9,140 nt of DNA from positions 1 through 9,140 of the forward strand of contig CAMOLN010000022.1 of the NCBI GenBank assembly GCA_946618745.1. Reading direction: 5' to 3'. The stretch comes from an uncultured Alphaproteobacteria bacterium (lineage in GTDB: Bacteria; Pseudomonadota; Alphaproteobacteria; RF32; CAG-239). The position numbers and the translations under genes are program-made. Below, in pieces: positions 1-7,574 of this stretch (the stretch's first letter is position 1; every line of letters starts with the position of its first letter). Below the pieces are notes generated by a model. The model made no database searches. It saw only the letters and a list, made by a program, of their open reading frames with translations, and was not told where the DNA came from.

Positions 1-16
1 TCTGCACTGAAAAATT

Positions 17-50
17 GTGTTCAACACTAAAGGCTAAAGTATCGTTAGCC
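17..50 (+). other. Two small hairpins upstream of ddl
   Basis: Two short inverted repeats lie side by side. GTGT-TCA-ACAC is at 17-27. GGCTAA at 32-37 pairs perfectly with TTAGCC at 45-50 across a 7-base loop. An A run (68-75) and a T run (76-82) follow, but no T tract follows the second hairpin directly, so this is not a textbook terminator. The bases could be the 3' end of an upstream transcript. A reading frame at 1-30 ends in TAA after nine codons and could be the tail of an upstream gene, but nothing in it is recognisable. Confidence 0.25.
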
Positions 51-98
51 CACAATAAAATTAAAATAAAAAAAATTTTTTTAAATTTCATGGTTTTA

Positions 99-127
99 TT
101 CTTTCTTTAAGATTTTTATCGTATGAT
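99..127 (+). promoter_or_regulatory. Candidate promoter of ddl
   Basis: TATGAT at 122-127 matches the -10 consensus at five of six bases. TTCTTT at 99-104 lies 17 bases upstream as a poor -35. The A/T tract at 68-82 could act as an UP element. AT-rich DNA produces such matches easily, so this rests mainly on position before the first gene. Confidence 0.3.
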
Positions 128-146
128 AACATAAAATTTTATAATT

Positions 147-164
147 AAAAGGATTAAAAAGATA
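147..164 (+). promoter_or_regulatory. Ribosome binding site pointing to a non-standard ddl start (ATA at 162)
   Basis: AAAAGGA at 147-153 is the only purine-rich Shine-Dalgarno-like run near the gene. It lies 8 bases before the in-frame ATA at 162-164 but 26 bases before the first conventional start, TTG at 180. Translation from 162 adds six residues, giving (M)KTKKVLLIVGG. This restores the first beta strand expected before the glycine-rich GG-x-S-x-ERE segment of Ddl. The in-frame ATG at 123 is followed by a stop at 132, so it cannot be the start. Confidence 0.45.
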
Positions 165-179
165 AAAACGAAAAAAGTT

Positions 180-1082
180 TTGTTAATAGTCGGTGGTTTT
201 TCCAACGAGAGAGAAGTCAGCCTTAATGCCGGAGGTGATATTGCAAAAGCTTTGAAAGAAAGCGGTTATGAGGTGATAGTTCATGACTTGGTTGACTGTT
301 GGAAATTATTAGATGTGATACGAGAAGAAAGACCGGATGTCGTCTTTAACGGACTATATGGCAACTGGGGCGAGGACGGAGAAATTCAAGGATTGCTTGA
401 TTGTTTACAAATTCCTTATACTCATTCAGGAGTGTCGGCTTCTGCTGCAGGTATGAATAAATATCTCACTAAATTAGCAGCCATAAAATGCGGTATAAAA
501 GTTGCCAAAGATGAAAAAATGACTTTCGGAGAATTTAAGAGGAACGGAACATCATTGAAGCTGCCTTTTGTGATTAAGCCGGTTGCCGACGGTTCGTCCT
601 GCGGAGTATATATCATTGAAAATAAAGGTGATTTATCGAAGATAAAGTATTCTGATGATAAAATTGAGCTTTTGATTGAAGAATATATATCCGGACAGGA
701 ACTGACATCCATGTGCTTGGAAGGAAAGGCTTATATAGTTACCGAACTCAGAGCTAAAAGCAAATTTTATGACTATAAAGCAAAATATACCGGTGGCATG
801 ACCGAGCATATTTTACCGGCTGAAATTCCTGATGAAGTTAAAAATATTTGTCTTGATTATGCGGAAAAAATTCATCGTGCGTTGGGGTGTAATACCATAT
901 CGCGGACCGATTTTCGTTATAATCCGCAAGACGGAGTGGTAATGTTGGAAATTAACACTAATCCGGGGATGACTTCATTATCCTTGGTGCCGGAACAAGT
1001 CAAATATGCTTTAGGTATGAGTTATGCTCAATTATGTGATTTATTGGTCAGGAATGCTAAATGTCGCAAATTGAAAAGTTAA
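180..1082 (+). CDS. ddl: D-alanine--D-alanine ligase
   Basis: ATP-grasp ligase that joins two D-alanines in the cytoplasm for the peptidoglycan pentapeptide. Numbered from TTG 180, the family marks occur in order. GGFSNEREVSL (5-15) carries the first catalytic glutamate, E10. GEDGEIQG and IPYTHSG are followed by the ATP-grasp strand PFVIKPVADGSSCGV. The omega-loop signature FYDYKAKY favours D-Ala over D-lactate as second substrate. The metal-binding end is RTDFRYN...MLEINTNPGMTSLSLVPEQ. At 300 aa the protein is near the usual length but starts too late: the first beta strand is cut short. The coordinates use the first conventional codon; the ribosome binding site favours ATA at 162 (306 aa). 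The usual H-G-x-x-GEDG reads NGLYGNWGEDG here. The gene overlaps miaA by 22 bases. Family assignment is very secure, the start is not. Confidence 0.95.
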   Translation: MLIVGGFSNEREVSLNAGGDIAKALKESGYEVIVHDLVDCWKLLDVIREERPDVVFNGLYGNWGEDGEIQGLLDCLQIPYTHSGVSASAAGMNKYLTKLAAIKCGIKVAKDEKMTFGEFKRNGTSLKLPFVIKPVADGSSCGVYIIENKGDLSKIKYSDDKIELLIEEYISGQELTSMCLEGKAYIVTELRAKSKFYDYKAKYTGGMTEHILPAEIPDEVKNICLDYAEKIHRALGCNTISRTDFRYNPQDGVVMLEINTNPGMTSLSLVPEQVKYALGMSYAQLCDLLVRNAKCRKLKS

Positions 1083-1936
1083 ATTTAAACGATAGAAGTG
1101 TTTTGGTAATTGGTGGTCCGACAGCATCCGGAAAGTCGGGATTGGCTTTGGAAGCTGCCGTTAAATATAACGGCGTGGTAATCAATGCGGATGCAATGCA
1201 GGTTTATCAAGGTATTCCTATTATAACCGCGACACCAACAGCTCAAGACAAAAAGCAGGCTCCACATAAACTTTATGAAATTTATCCGCCATCACAGAGA
1301 GGAAATGTAGCAGACTGGCTGGATTTGGCAATTAAGGAAATAAAAGCTGCTTGGAGTGAAAAAAAACTGCCGATTGTGGTGGGTGGCACCGGTTTTTATA
1401 TTGAGAGCCTTATTAAGGGGATATCTCCCATTCCCGATACCAAAGATGAAATTAAAAAACAAATTGCCGAGTTGATGAAACAAAAAAATTTAAGTGAAGT
1501 TTATGAATATTTGACGTCAATCGATCCGGCCGGTGCAAGTATGGTTAATCCGAATAACAAAACCAGAATCAGACGGGCTTTAGAGATAAAACTTGACACC
1601 GGAAAATCTATTGCCGAATGGTTTAGAGAACCATTGGTAAAATTTTTGCCGGAAGCTGATTTTCAAATGATAAAACTTCTGCCTGATTTGAATGAATTGG
1701 AAAAGAAATGTTCTCGGCGATTTGACCTGATGATGGAACAAGGAGCTTTAAGTGAAGTTGAAAATCTGTTACAACTTAAGCTGGATAAAAATTTACCGGC
1801 AATGAAAGCAATCGGAGTTCCGGAATTAAGTGATTATCTGGAAGGAAAAACAAGTCTCGACGAAGCCGTTTTATTGGCTAAATTGCATACCAGACAATAT
1901 GCCAAACGTCAATTAACCTGGTTTAGAAACAGATAA
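1061..1936 (+). CDS. miaA: tRNA dimethylallyltransferase
   Basis: Transfers a dimethylallyl group to N6 of A37 in tRNAs that read codons starting with U, the first step toward ms2i6A. The P-loop GGPTASGKS is at residues 18-26. NADAMQVYQG (42-51) holds the expected catalytic aspartate D44; this wording is typical of Alphaproteobacteria. VVGGTGFYIESLIKG, NPNNKTRIRRALEI and the C-terminal HTRQYAKRQLTWFR follow. The ATG overlaps the end of ddl and has AGGA at 1050-1053, 7 bases upstream. The 291 aa product stops two residues after TWFR, where most relatives continue for ten or more residues (about 300-316 aa in all). A one-base deletion in an A run near 1927 may explain this. The enzyme should still be active, since the catalytic motifs are intact. 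Confidence 0.95.
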   Translation: MSQIEKLNLNDRSVLVIGGPTASGKSGLALEAAVKYNGVVINADAMQVYQGIPIITATPTAQDKKQAPHKLYEIYPPSQRGNVADWLDLAIKEIKAAWSEKKLPIVVGGTGFYIESLIKGISPIPDTKDEIKKQIAELMKQKNLSEVYEYLTSIDPAGASMVNPNNKTRIRRALEIKLDTGKSIAEWFREPLVKFLPEADFQMIKLLPDLNELEKKCSRRFDLMMEQGALSEVENLLQLKLDKNLPAMKAIGVPELSDYLEGKTSLDEAVLLAKLHTRQYAKRQLTWFRNR

Positions 1937-1965
1937 TAAAATTTTGTGTTAAAAACAGGAATTTA

Positions 1966-1995
1966 TTGTTGCAAGCCCATGCAGATGGTTATAAA
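1966..1995 (+). promoter_or_regulatory. Candidate promoter of mreB
   Basis: TTGTTG at 1966-1971 and TATAAA at 1990-1995 are separated by 18 bases, in the 99-base gap between miaA and mreB. The -10 is good and the -35 weak. A separate promoter would fit the change of function from miaA to the wall operon. If miaA originally ran on to 2031, this stretch was once coding, which lowers confidence. Confidence 0.35.
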
Positions 1996-2017
1996 AAAGA
2001 GAAAGTATTAAAATTAA

Positions 2018-3076
<1,059 letters not shown>

Positions 3077-3096
3077 TAACGATAAGTTGAGCAAAT

Positions 3097-3139
3097 GCAA
3101 AAGCCTGCCTTCAGCATTCGGTTGCAGCAGGTTTTTTGC
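3097..3139 (+). terminator. Intrinsic terminator (attenuator) between mreB and mreC
   Basis: A 10-bp stem pairs 3099-3108 with 3127-3136 (core GCCTGC with GCAGGT, one G-U pair) around an 18-base loop. Six T residues at 3132-3137 form the end of the stem and the run-off. It begins 20 bases after the mreB stop and ends about 20 bases before the mreC ATG. No promoter is obvious between it and mreC, so the downstream genes probably depend on read-through. Confidence 0.75.
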
Positions 3140-3147
3140 TTGATAAA

Positions 3148-3153
3148 AAGAGA
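3148..3153 (+). promoter_or_regulatory. Ribosome binding site deciding the mreC start
   Basis: AAGAGA lies 6 bases before the ATG at 3160. The alternative in-frame TTG at 3136 sits inside the terminator T run and has no Shine-Dalgarno sequence, so ATG 3160 is preferred. Confidence 0.5.
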
Positions 3154-3159
3154 AAATAC

Positions 3160-4020
3160 ATGAAACGTCGCAGAAGTTTGTTTTTGCATTTAACCCAATT
3201 AAAGATACTTCTTAAGAAGTTTACTTTAGCGACGATGTTTGTCTTATCGTTGATTTTAATGCTAATGAGCAAAAATCAATCAGGATTGTTGGATTATGCC
3301 GCATCGGGAGGAACTTTTGTTGCTGCTCCCATAATCAGAGTGTTGGTATGGCCGGCTAAAATGATAACCAAAGGTTATGAATATGTGCATAACCTTTGGT
3401 ATATTCAACAAGATAATGAATTGTTAAGAGCGGAAAATGAGGCTTTGCATAAGCTGCAGGATCGATACAAGGCTTTAGAAATTGAAAACAAATTACTTAC
3501 CGATTTATTGAATTATGTTTCGTTGCCAAATGTCGGATTTGTGTCGGCAAGAATGGTAGCTGAGGAAAATAATGCTTTCAGTCACGCAATAGTTGCATAC
3601 GTCGGAGATAAAAAAGTCAACAAAGGGGATGTGGTATTGGTGAACAGCAGCGTGGTCGGCAGAGTGGATAAAAAAATTAACAATTATGCTAAAGTTATTT
3701 TACTTACCGATATCAGTTCGAAGATTCCAGTTATTATTGAAAACACTCGAATTCGCGGGATATTAAAGGGAGATAATACATCTTATCCTAAACTGGTATT
3801 TACCCCGCTTGATGCTGAAATTTCGGTGGGAGATCGTATTGTTACATCCGGTGTTTCCGGAGTTTTCCCGGCAGGTCTTCCGATTGGTTATGTTTCGTCA
3901 ATAGTAAAAAATGAAATCAAAGTTAAATTATTTGCTTCTTTGGAAAAGTTGGAATATGTGAAAATTGTCAATTATGATATCGGCGGTTTATTAGAAGAGG
4001 ATGTTGATGATAGAAGATGA
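3160..4020 (+). CDS. mreC: Rod shape-determining protein MreC
   Basis: Bitopic membrane protein whose periplasmic part links the MreB-MreD complex to PBP2 and RodA. From ATG 3160 it is 286 aa. A basic N-terminus (MKRRR) and membrane helix at about 21-37 come first, then a coiled coil of roughly residues 78-115 (NELLRAENEALHKLQ and onward), then the two-barrel MreC domain. The latter contains VVGRVDKKINNYAKVILLTD, IRGILKGDN, and GDRIVTSGVSGVFPAGLPIGYV, all typical of the family. The C-terminal tail is short and acidic. The last 14 bases overlap mreD, which suggests translational coupling. A perfect 13-bp inverted repeat lies in the coding sequence at 3367-3400. Confidence 0.95.
   Translation: MKRRRSLFLHLTQLKILLKKFTLATMFVLSLILMLMSKNQSGLLDYAASGGTFVAAPIIRVLVWPAKMITKGYEYVHNLWYIQQDNELLRAENEALHKLQDRYKALEIENKLLTDLLNYVSLPNVGFVSARMVAEENNAFSHAIVAYVGDKKVNKGDVVLVNSSVVGRVDKKINNYAKVILLTDISSKIPVIIENTRIRGILKGDNTSYPKLVFTPLDAEISVGDRIVTSGVSGVFPAGLPIGYVSSIVKNEIKVKLFASLEKLEYVKIVNYDIGGLLEEDVDDRR
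3367..3400 (+). repeat. Perfect 13-bp inverted repeat inside mreC
   Basis: ACCAAAGGTTATG at 3367-3379 is the exact reverse complement of CATAACCTTTGGT at 3388-3400, with an 8-base loop at 3380-3387. It lies between the membrane-helix region and the coiled coil of mreC and encodes part of TKGYEYVHNLWY. No T run follows, so it is not a terminator. A function, if any, could be an mRNA structure that slows or modulates mreC expression. Confidence 0.8.
3997..4009 (+). promoter_or_regulatory. Ribosome binding site deciding the mreD start
   Basis: GAGG at 3997-4000 abuts the ATG at 4001, leaving no spacer, but stands 6 bases before the in-frame ATG at 4007. The second ATG is therefore the likely start. 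Confidence 0.55.
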
Positions 4021-4531
4021 TTGGCAAGACAACGCAACTTCTCTGATTGAAAGATTGCTACCGTTAACTTTGGCAACGATATGCTTGTTGTTGGAATATG
4101 TTCCGATTTATATTGGAATTTTTAATAACATAAGACCGGATTTTGGGCTGATTGCAATTTATTTTTGGTTATTAAATCGTGCGGATTTGTTTGATTTAAA
4201 ATCAGTGGTATTTATCGGTTTGTTGGATGGAATTTTGAGTGCATCGGCATTCGGATTGGGATTGTTCGGTTATCTGTTAATGTATGTGTTGATGGTAAAC
4301 TTACGGAAATTTTTAAATGGACGATCTTTTTTGGTTATTTGGTATAGTTTTATGGCGTTATCTTTAATTATTTTATTGGTTAAATGGTTGGTGGCCGCCG
4401 TATATTACGGACAATTTTTACCGCTAACGCCATTGATGTTTTCTTATCTTCAAGGGGTTGCTCTTTATCCTTTGGTTTCAATGTTATTGATAATGACACA
4501 AAATATATTTGTGCAGGATGACGAGCTATGA
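4007..4531 (+). CDS. mreD: Rod shape-determining protein MreD
   Basis: Small polytopic inner-membrane protein of the elongation complex that binds MreC. From ATG 4007 it has 174 aa, close to the family norm. About five hydrophobic segments are visible, starting with RLLPLTLATICLLLEYVPIY. The stretch RPDFGLIAIYFWLLNRADLF and the later GLLDGILSASAFGLGLFGY match the general MreD pattern of a proline/aromatic helix followed by a glycine-rich GL-x-D segment. MreD diverges fast, so placement between mreC and pbp2 is a large part of the identification. The gene overlaps mreC by 14 bases and pbp2 by 4 (ATGA). ATG 4001 would add only two residues. Confidence 0.92.
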   Translation: MIEDDWQDNATSLIERLLPLTLATICLLLEYVPIYIGIFNNIRPDFGLIAIYFWLLNRADLFDLKSVVFIGLLDGILSASAFGLGLFGYLLMYVLMVNLRKFLNGRSFLVIWYSFMALSLIILLVKWLVAAVYYGQFLPLTPLMFSYLQGVALYPLVSMLLIMTQNIFVQDDEL

Positions 4532-6351
4532 ACCGTGATAACGATAAAGGAAAAGTTCTTATCAGCCGCTCTATTATATTGGGCGGAATGCAGCTTTTTT
4601 TATTGTTTATGATTGTTTTTCGTTTGTATTATCTACAAGTTTACCAAGCAGATAAATATAAGACTTTGGCTGATGAAAATCGTATATCGACAAGACTTTT
4701 GGTGCCGGCACGCGGTATAATTTATGATCGTCATGGGAATATTTTAGCCGGTAATCAGCAGAATTTTCAAGCAATGATGATACCGGAGCAAACTCGCAGC
4801 ATTGATGAAACGCTGACATTTTTCAAAAAAATTCTCCCCCTTAGTCCCGAAGAAGAAAAGCGAATAAGAAAAGATATAAAACATAATCGCAGTTTTGTTC
4901 CGATAAGGCTGAAAGATAATTTGAGTTGGGAGCAAGCCACCCAAATTTTGCTTAATTCTCCGGACTTACCCGGAGTTATAATTGATGAAGGATTGTCGAG
5001 ATATTATCCTTATGGAGATACCATGGCTCATGTTATAGGTTATGTAGCTGCGGTATCGGATAAGGATGAAAAAGACGACCCGCTTTTGGATATACCCGGA
5101 TTTAAAATAGGTAAGTCTGGGGTGGAAAGATTGTATGAAAAAGAACTGCGCGGTAAAGCAGGCAACGTAAAGTTGGAAGTAAACGCTTTCGGCAGAATTA
5201 TGAAAGAGATTGAACTTATTGAAGGAACGGCGGGAAATCGGGTTGATTTGAGTTTAGATGTAAGGTTACAGAAAAAGGCTTATGAATTGTTAGGTGAAGA
5301 AAGCGGTGCGGTGGTGATGATGAAAGTCGATACAGGTGAAGTTTTAGCTTTCGCTTCTGCACCGTCATTTGATCCCAATATGTTTTCTAACGGACTATCG
5401 GTGGAAAATTGGAAAAAATTAAACCAAGATGAGAAGAAGCCTTTATTAAACAAAGCAGTTGCGGGGCTTTATTCTCCAGGTTCAACTTTTAAGATGGTGG
5501 TGGGGTTGGCCGCATTGGAAGGCGGAGCTTTGAATACCAATAAATATTCCAACTGCTATGGTAAAATGATGCTGGGCAATCACACCTTCCACTGTTGGAA
5601 AAGAGATGGGCACGGTGCACTTAACATTGTGCAAGCCTTACAACATTCGTGCGATATATTTTTCTATGAAACGGCTCAAAAAATCGGAATTGCCAAAATT
5701 GCCTCAATGGCAAGAAAATTCGGATTGGGCAGCAAAACTAATATCGGTATTGAAAATGAGAAAGATGGTATAATTCCCGATGCCGAGTGGAAAAAGAGAC
5801 GTTTCGGAGAATCTTGGCAATTGGGAGAAACTATTATTTCCGGCATAGGACAAGGATATATTTTAACTACACCGATACAATTGGCGGTTATGGTGTCACG
5901 AATTGCAAACGGTGGTTATGCCGTGGTTCCTACTTTTAAGAAAGTTGAACATGCAGATAAAACTCAATTTAAGAATTTGGGGGTATCTTTACAAAATTTA
6001 GATTTGGTAAAACGCGGCATGTATGAGGTTGTAAATGTCGCCGGAGGTACGGCTTTGGGGGCAGCATTTAATTTTAACGGACAACAAATGGCCGGTAAAA
6101 CAGGTTCGGCACAAGTTAAAAGAATCAGTATGCGTGAAAGACAGACCGGAGTTATAAAACAAGAAGATTTGCCGTGGAAATTTCGCGATCATGCTTTGTT
6201 TGTTGCTTTTGCTCCTTATGATAATCCGCGTTACGGAGTTGCAGTATTGGTGGAACACGGAAGATCAGGATCTAAAGTGGCAGCACCTATTGCAGGACAA
6301 ATGCTGTTAGAGGCACTAAAATTGGATACAACAGATAAACCGGTGGATTGA
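4528..6351 (+). CDS. mrdA: Penicillin-binding protein 2 (elongasome transpeptidase)
   Basis: Class B penicillin-binding protein that cross-links new side-wall peptidoglycan, working with RodA. It is 607 aa. A membrane anchor lies at about residues 13-33, then the pedestal domain with RLLVPARGIIYDRHGNILA and YYPYGDTMAHVIGYV. The transpeptidase domain has the active-site S319-x-x-K322 (SPGSTFKM), S374-C-D376 in place of SxN as usual for PBP2, and K524-T-G526. Three cysteines and a histidine (C343, C356, H362, C375) sit where a structural zinc site has been described in Acinetobacter PBP2. The start overlaps the mreD stop as ATGA, with AGGA 9 bases upstream. No truncation or missing catalytic residue is seen. 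The gene is also called pbpA. Confidence 0.97.
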   Translation: MNRDNDKGKVLISRSIILGGMQLFLLFMIVFRLYYLQVYQADKYKTLADENRISTRLLVPARGIIYDRHGNILAGNQQNFQAMMIPEQTRSIDETLTFFKKILPLSPEEEKRIRKDIKHNRSFVPIRLKDNLSWEQATQILLNSPDLPGVIIDEGLSRYYPYGDTMAHVIGYVAAVSDKDEKDDPLLDIPGFKIGKSGVERLYEKELRGKAGNVKLEVNAFGRIMKEIELIEGTAGNRVDLSLDVRLQKKAYELLGEESGAVVMMKVDTGEVLAFASAPSFDPNMFSNGLSVENWKKLNQDEKKPLLNKAVAGLYSPGSTFKMVVGLAALEGGALNTNKYSNCYGKMMLGNHTFHCWKRDGHGALNIVQALQHSCDIFFYETAQKIGIAKIASMARKFGLGSKTNIGIENEKDGIIPDAEWKKRRFGESWQLGETIISGIGQGYILTTPIQLAVMVSRIANGGYAVVPTFKKVEHADKTQFKNLGVSLQNLDLVKRGMYEVVNVAGGTALGAAFNFNGQQMAGKTGSAQVKRISMRERQTGVIKQEDLPWKFRDHALFVAFAPYDNPRYGVAVLVEHGRSGSKVAAPIAGQMLLEALKLDTTDKPVD

Positions 6352-6353
6352 TA

Positions 6354-7499
6354 ATGTATAAGGCTTATGAGACAAGTTTCAGGGGACAAAAACTAAGTTG
6401 GAGCGACAAGCTTTGGAATATAAGTTTTTCTTATGTCCTTTTGGTTTTGATATTGGGCGCTATCGGTATAACTATTTTATATTCGGCAGCAAACGGAAGT
6501 TGGAATCCGTGGGCTTCAAAACAATTAATCAGATTTTCAATGGGTTTTGTTTTGATGATGACTTTGGCCTTTGTCGATTTACGTTGGTTTCTACGCTATG
6601 CTTATTGGTTTTATTTTTTAGTTTTAGGATTACTGATAGCGGTTGAGATTGGCGGACATATCGGCATGGGAGCACAACGTTGGATAAATTTGGGATTTAT
6701 GAAGTTACAACCGTCCGAATTGATGAAAATAGCTTTGGTTTTAGCTTTGGCACGGTATTTTAATTCGGCCAATTTACAGAGCATTGAAAGCATTAAGGGA
6801 ATTATAATTCCTTCAATAATGGTTATTTTACCGGTTATTTTGGTAATGATACAACCGGACTTGGGAACAGCAATTATGTTACTGTTAACCGCGGGAGCTA
6901 TGTTTTTTGCCGTGGGAGTTCAATTGTGGAAATTTGCCGCACTTATCTGTTCCGGGGTGGCTGCGTTGCCTTTGGCTTGGCATTTCTTGCATAATTATCA
7001 AAAAAATCGCGTATTAACTTTTTTAGATCCGGAGAGAGATCCTTTGGGGGCAGGTTACCACATTATTCAATCTAAAATAGCTTTAGGCTCCGGCGGCATA
7101 TTCGGTAAAGGTTTTCTCAACGGAACTCAGAGCCACCTGAATTTCTTGCCAGAAAAACACACCGATTTTATTTTTACGATGTTATCCGAAGAATTTGGGA
7201 TGATTGGCGGAGTTTTGGTTATAATTCTGAATCTGCTGATAATAGGGTATAGCTATTTCTTCGCGTTGCGCAGTGCCAGCTATTTCGGTAAATTAATGGC
7301 CGTTGGTTTAGCCAGCAGTTATTTTTTGTATGTTGTTATCAATATATCAATGGTTTTGGGAATGTTGCCGGTTGTAGGTGTTCCTTTGCCTTTGATATCT
7401 TACGGCGGAACGGTAATTATGTCGGTTATGGCAGGTTTTGGGCTTATTTTAGCAGTTAATATAAATCGCTTTATCAATATAGGTAAAGATCAGGGGTGA
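6354..7499 (+). CDS. rodA: Peptidoglycan glycosyltransferase RodA
   Basis: SEDS-family membrane enzyme that polymerises lipid II into glycan strands of the side wall, paired with PBP2. From ATG 6354 it has 381 aa and about ten hydrophobic segments. Family marks in order are GAQRWINLGFMKLQPSEL, QPDLGTA (167-173), LDPERDPLGAGYHIIQSKIALGSGG shown by its ends, and LPEKHTDFIFTMLSEEFG with D271, which corresponds to the essential aspartate of SEDS enzymes. The C-terminal VGVPLPLISYGGT is typical. The ATG follows the pbp2 stop after 2 bases; GGTGG at 6342-6346 is a usable Shine-Dalgarno 7 bases upstream. A TTG at 6348 would add only two residues and is not needed. RodA rather than FtsW is supported by the neighbouring PBP2. 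Confidence 0.97.
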   Translation: MYKAYETSFRGQKLSWSDKLWNISFSYVLLVLILGAIGITILYSAANGSWNPWASKQLIRFSMGFVLMMTLAFVDLRWFLRYAYWFYFLVLGLLIAVEIGGHIGMGAQRWINLGFMKLQPSELMKIALVLALARYFNSANLQSIESIKGIIIPSIMVILPVILVMIQPDLGTAIMLLLTAGAMFFAVGVQLWKFAALICSGVAALPLAWHFLHNYQKNRVLTFLDPERDPLGAGYHIIQSKIALGSGGIFGKGFLNGTQSHLNFLPEKHTDFIFTMLSEEFGMIGGVLVIILNLLIIGYSYFFALRSASYFGKLMAVGLASSYFLYVVINISMVLGMLPVVGVPLPLISYGGTVIMSVMAGFGLILAVNINRFINIGKDQG

Positions 7500-7517
7500 A
7501 AAAGTGGTGATATTTAC

Positions 7518-7547
7518 TTGCTTTTATATGCAACAATAGGTTAGAAT
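7518..7547 (+). promoter_or_regulatory. Candidate promoter of the EAL-like gene
   Basis: TTGCTT at 7518-7523 and TAGAAT at 7542-7547 are 18 bases apart in the 75-base gap after rodA. The -10 matches five of six bases, the -35 three of six. No terminator is visible after rodA, so read-through from the wall operon is also possible. A GANTC site (GAATC, 7544-7548) overlaps the -10. Confidence 0.35.
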
Positions 7548-7574
7548 CAGCAGAGATTTGATGAAGAGTTACTG

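Noticed and set aside
145..157. Possible CtrA box (paired TTAA) before ddl
   Set aside because: The two TTAA are 5 bases apart rather than 7, and TTAA pairs are frequent in such AT-rich DNA.
3136..3159. TTG-initiated longer start of mreC
   Set aside because: The codon lies in the T run of the terminator and has no Shine-Dalgarno; ATG 3160 with AAGAGA upstream gives a normal MreC N-terminus.
3207..3220. 14-bp perfect palindrome ACTTCTTAAGAAGT in mreC
   Set aside because: Palindromes of this length are expected about once in 9 kb, it has no loop, and it is fully explained by coding for KILLKK-type residues.
6398..6646. Alternative-frame + strand open frame of 82 codons inside rodA
   Set aside because: It overlaps a fully conserved RodA region in another frame and shows no family resemblance or ribosome binding site.
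6798..6811. 14-bp perfect palindrome GGAATTATAATTCC in rodA
   Set aside because: Same reasoning: AT-rich, expected by chance, inside a conserved coding region.
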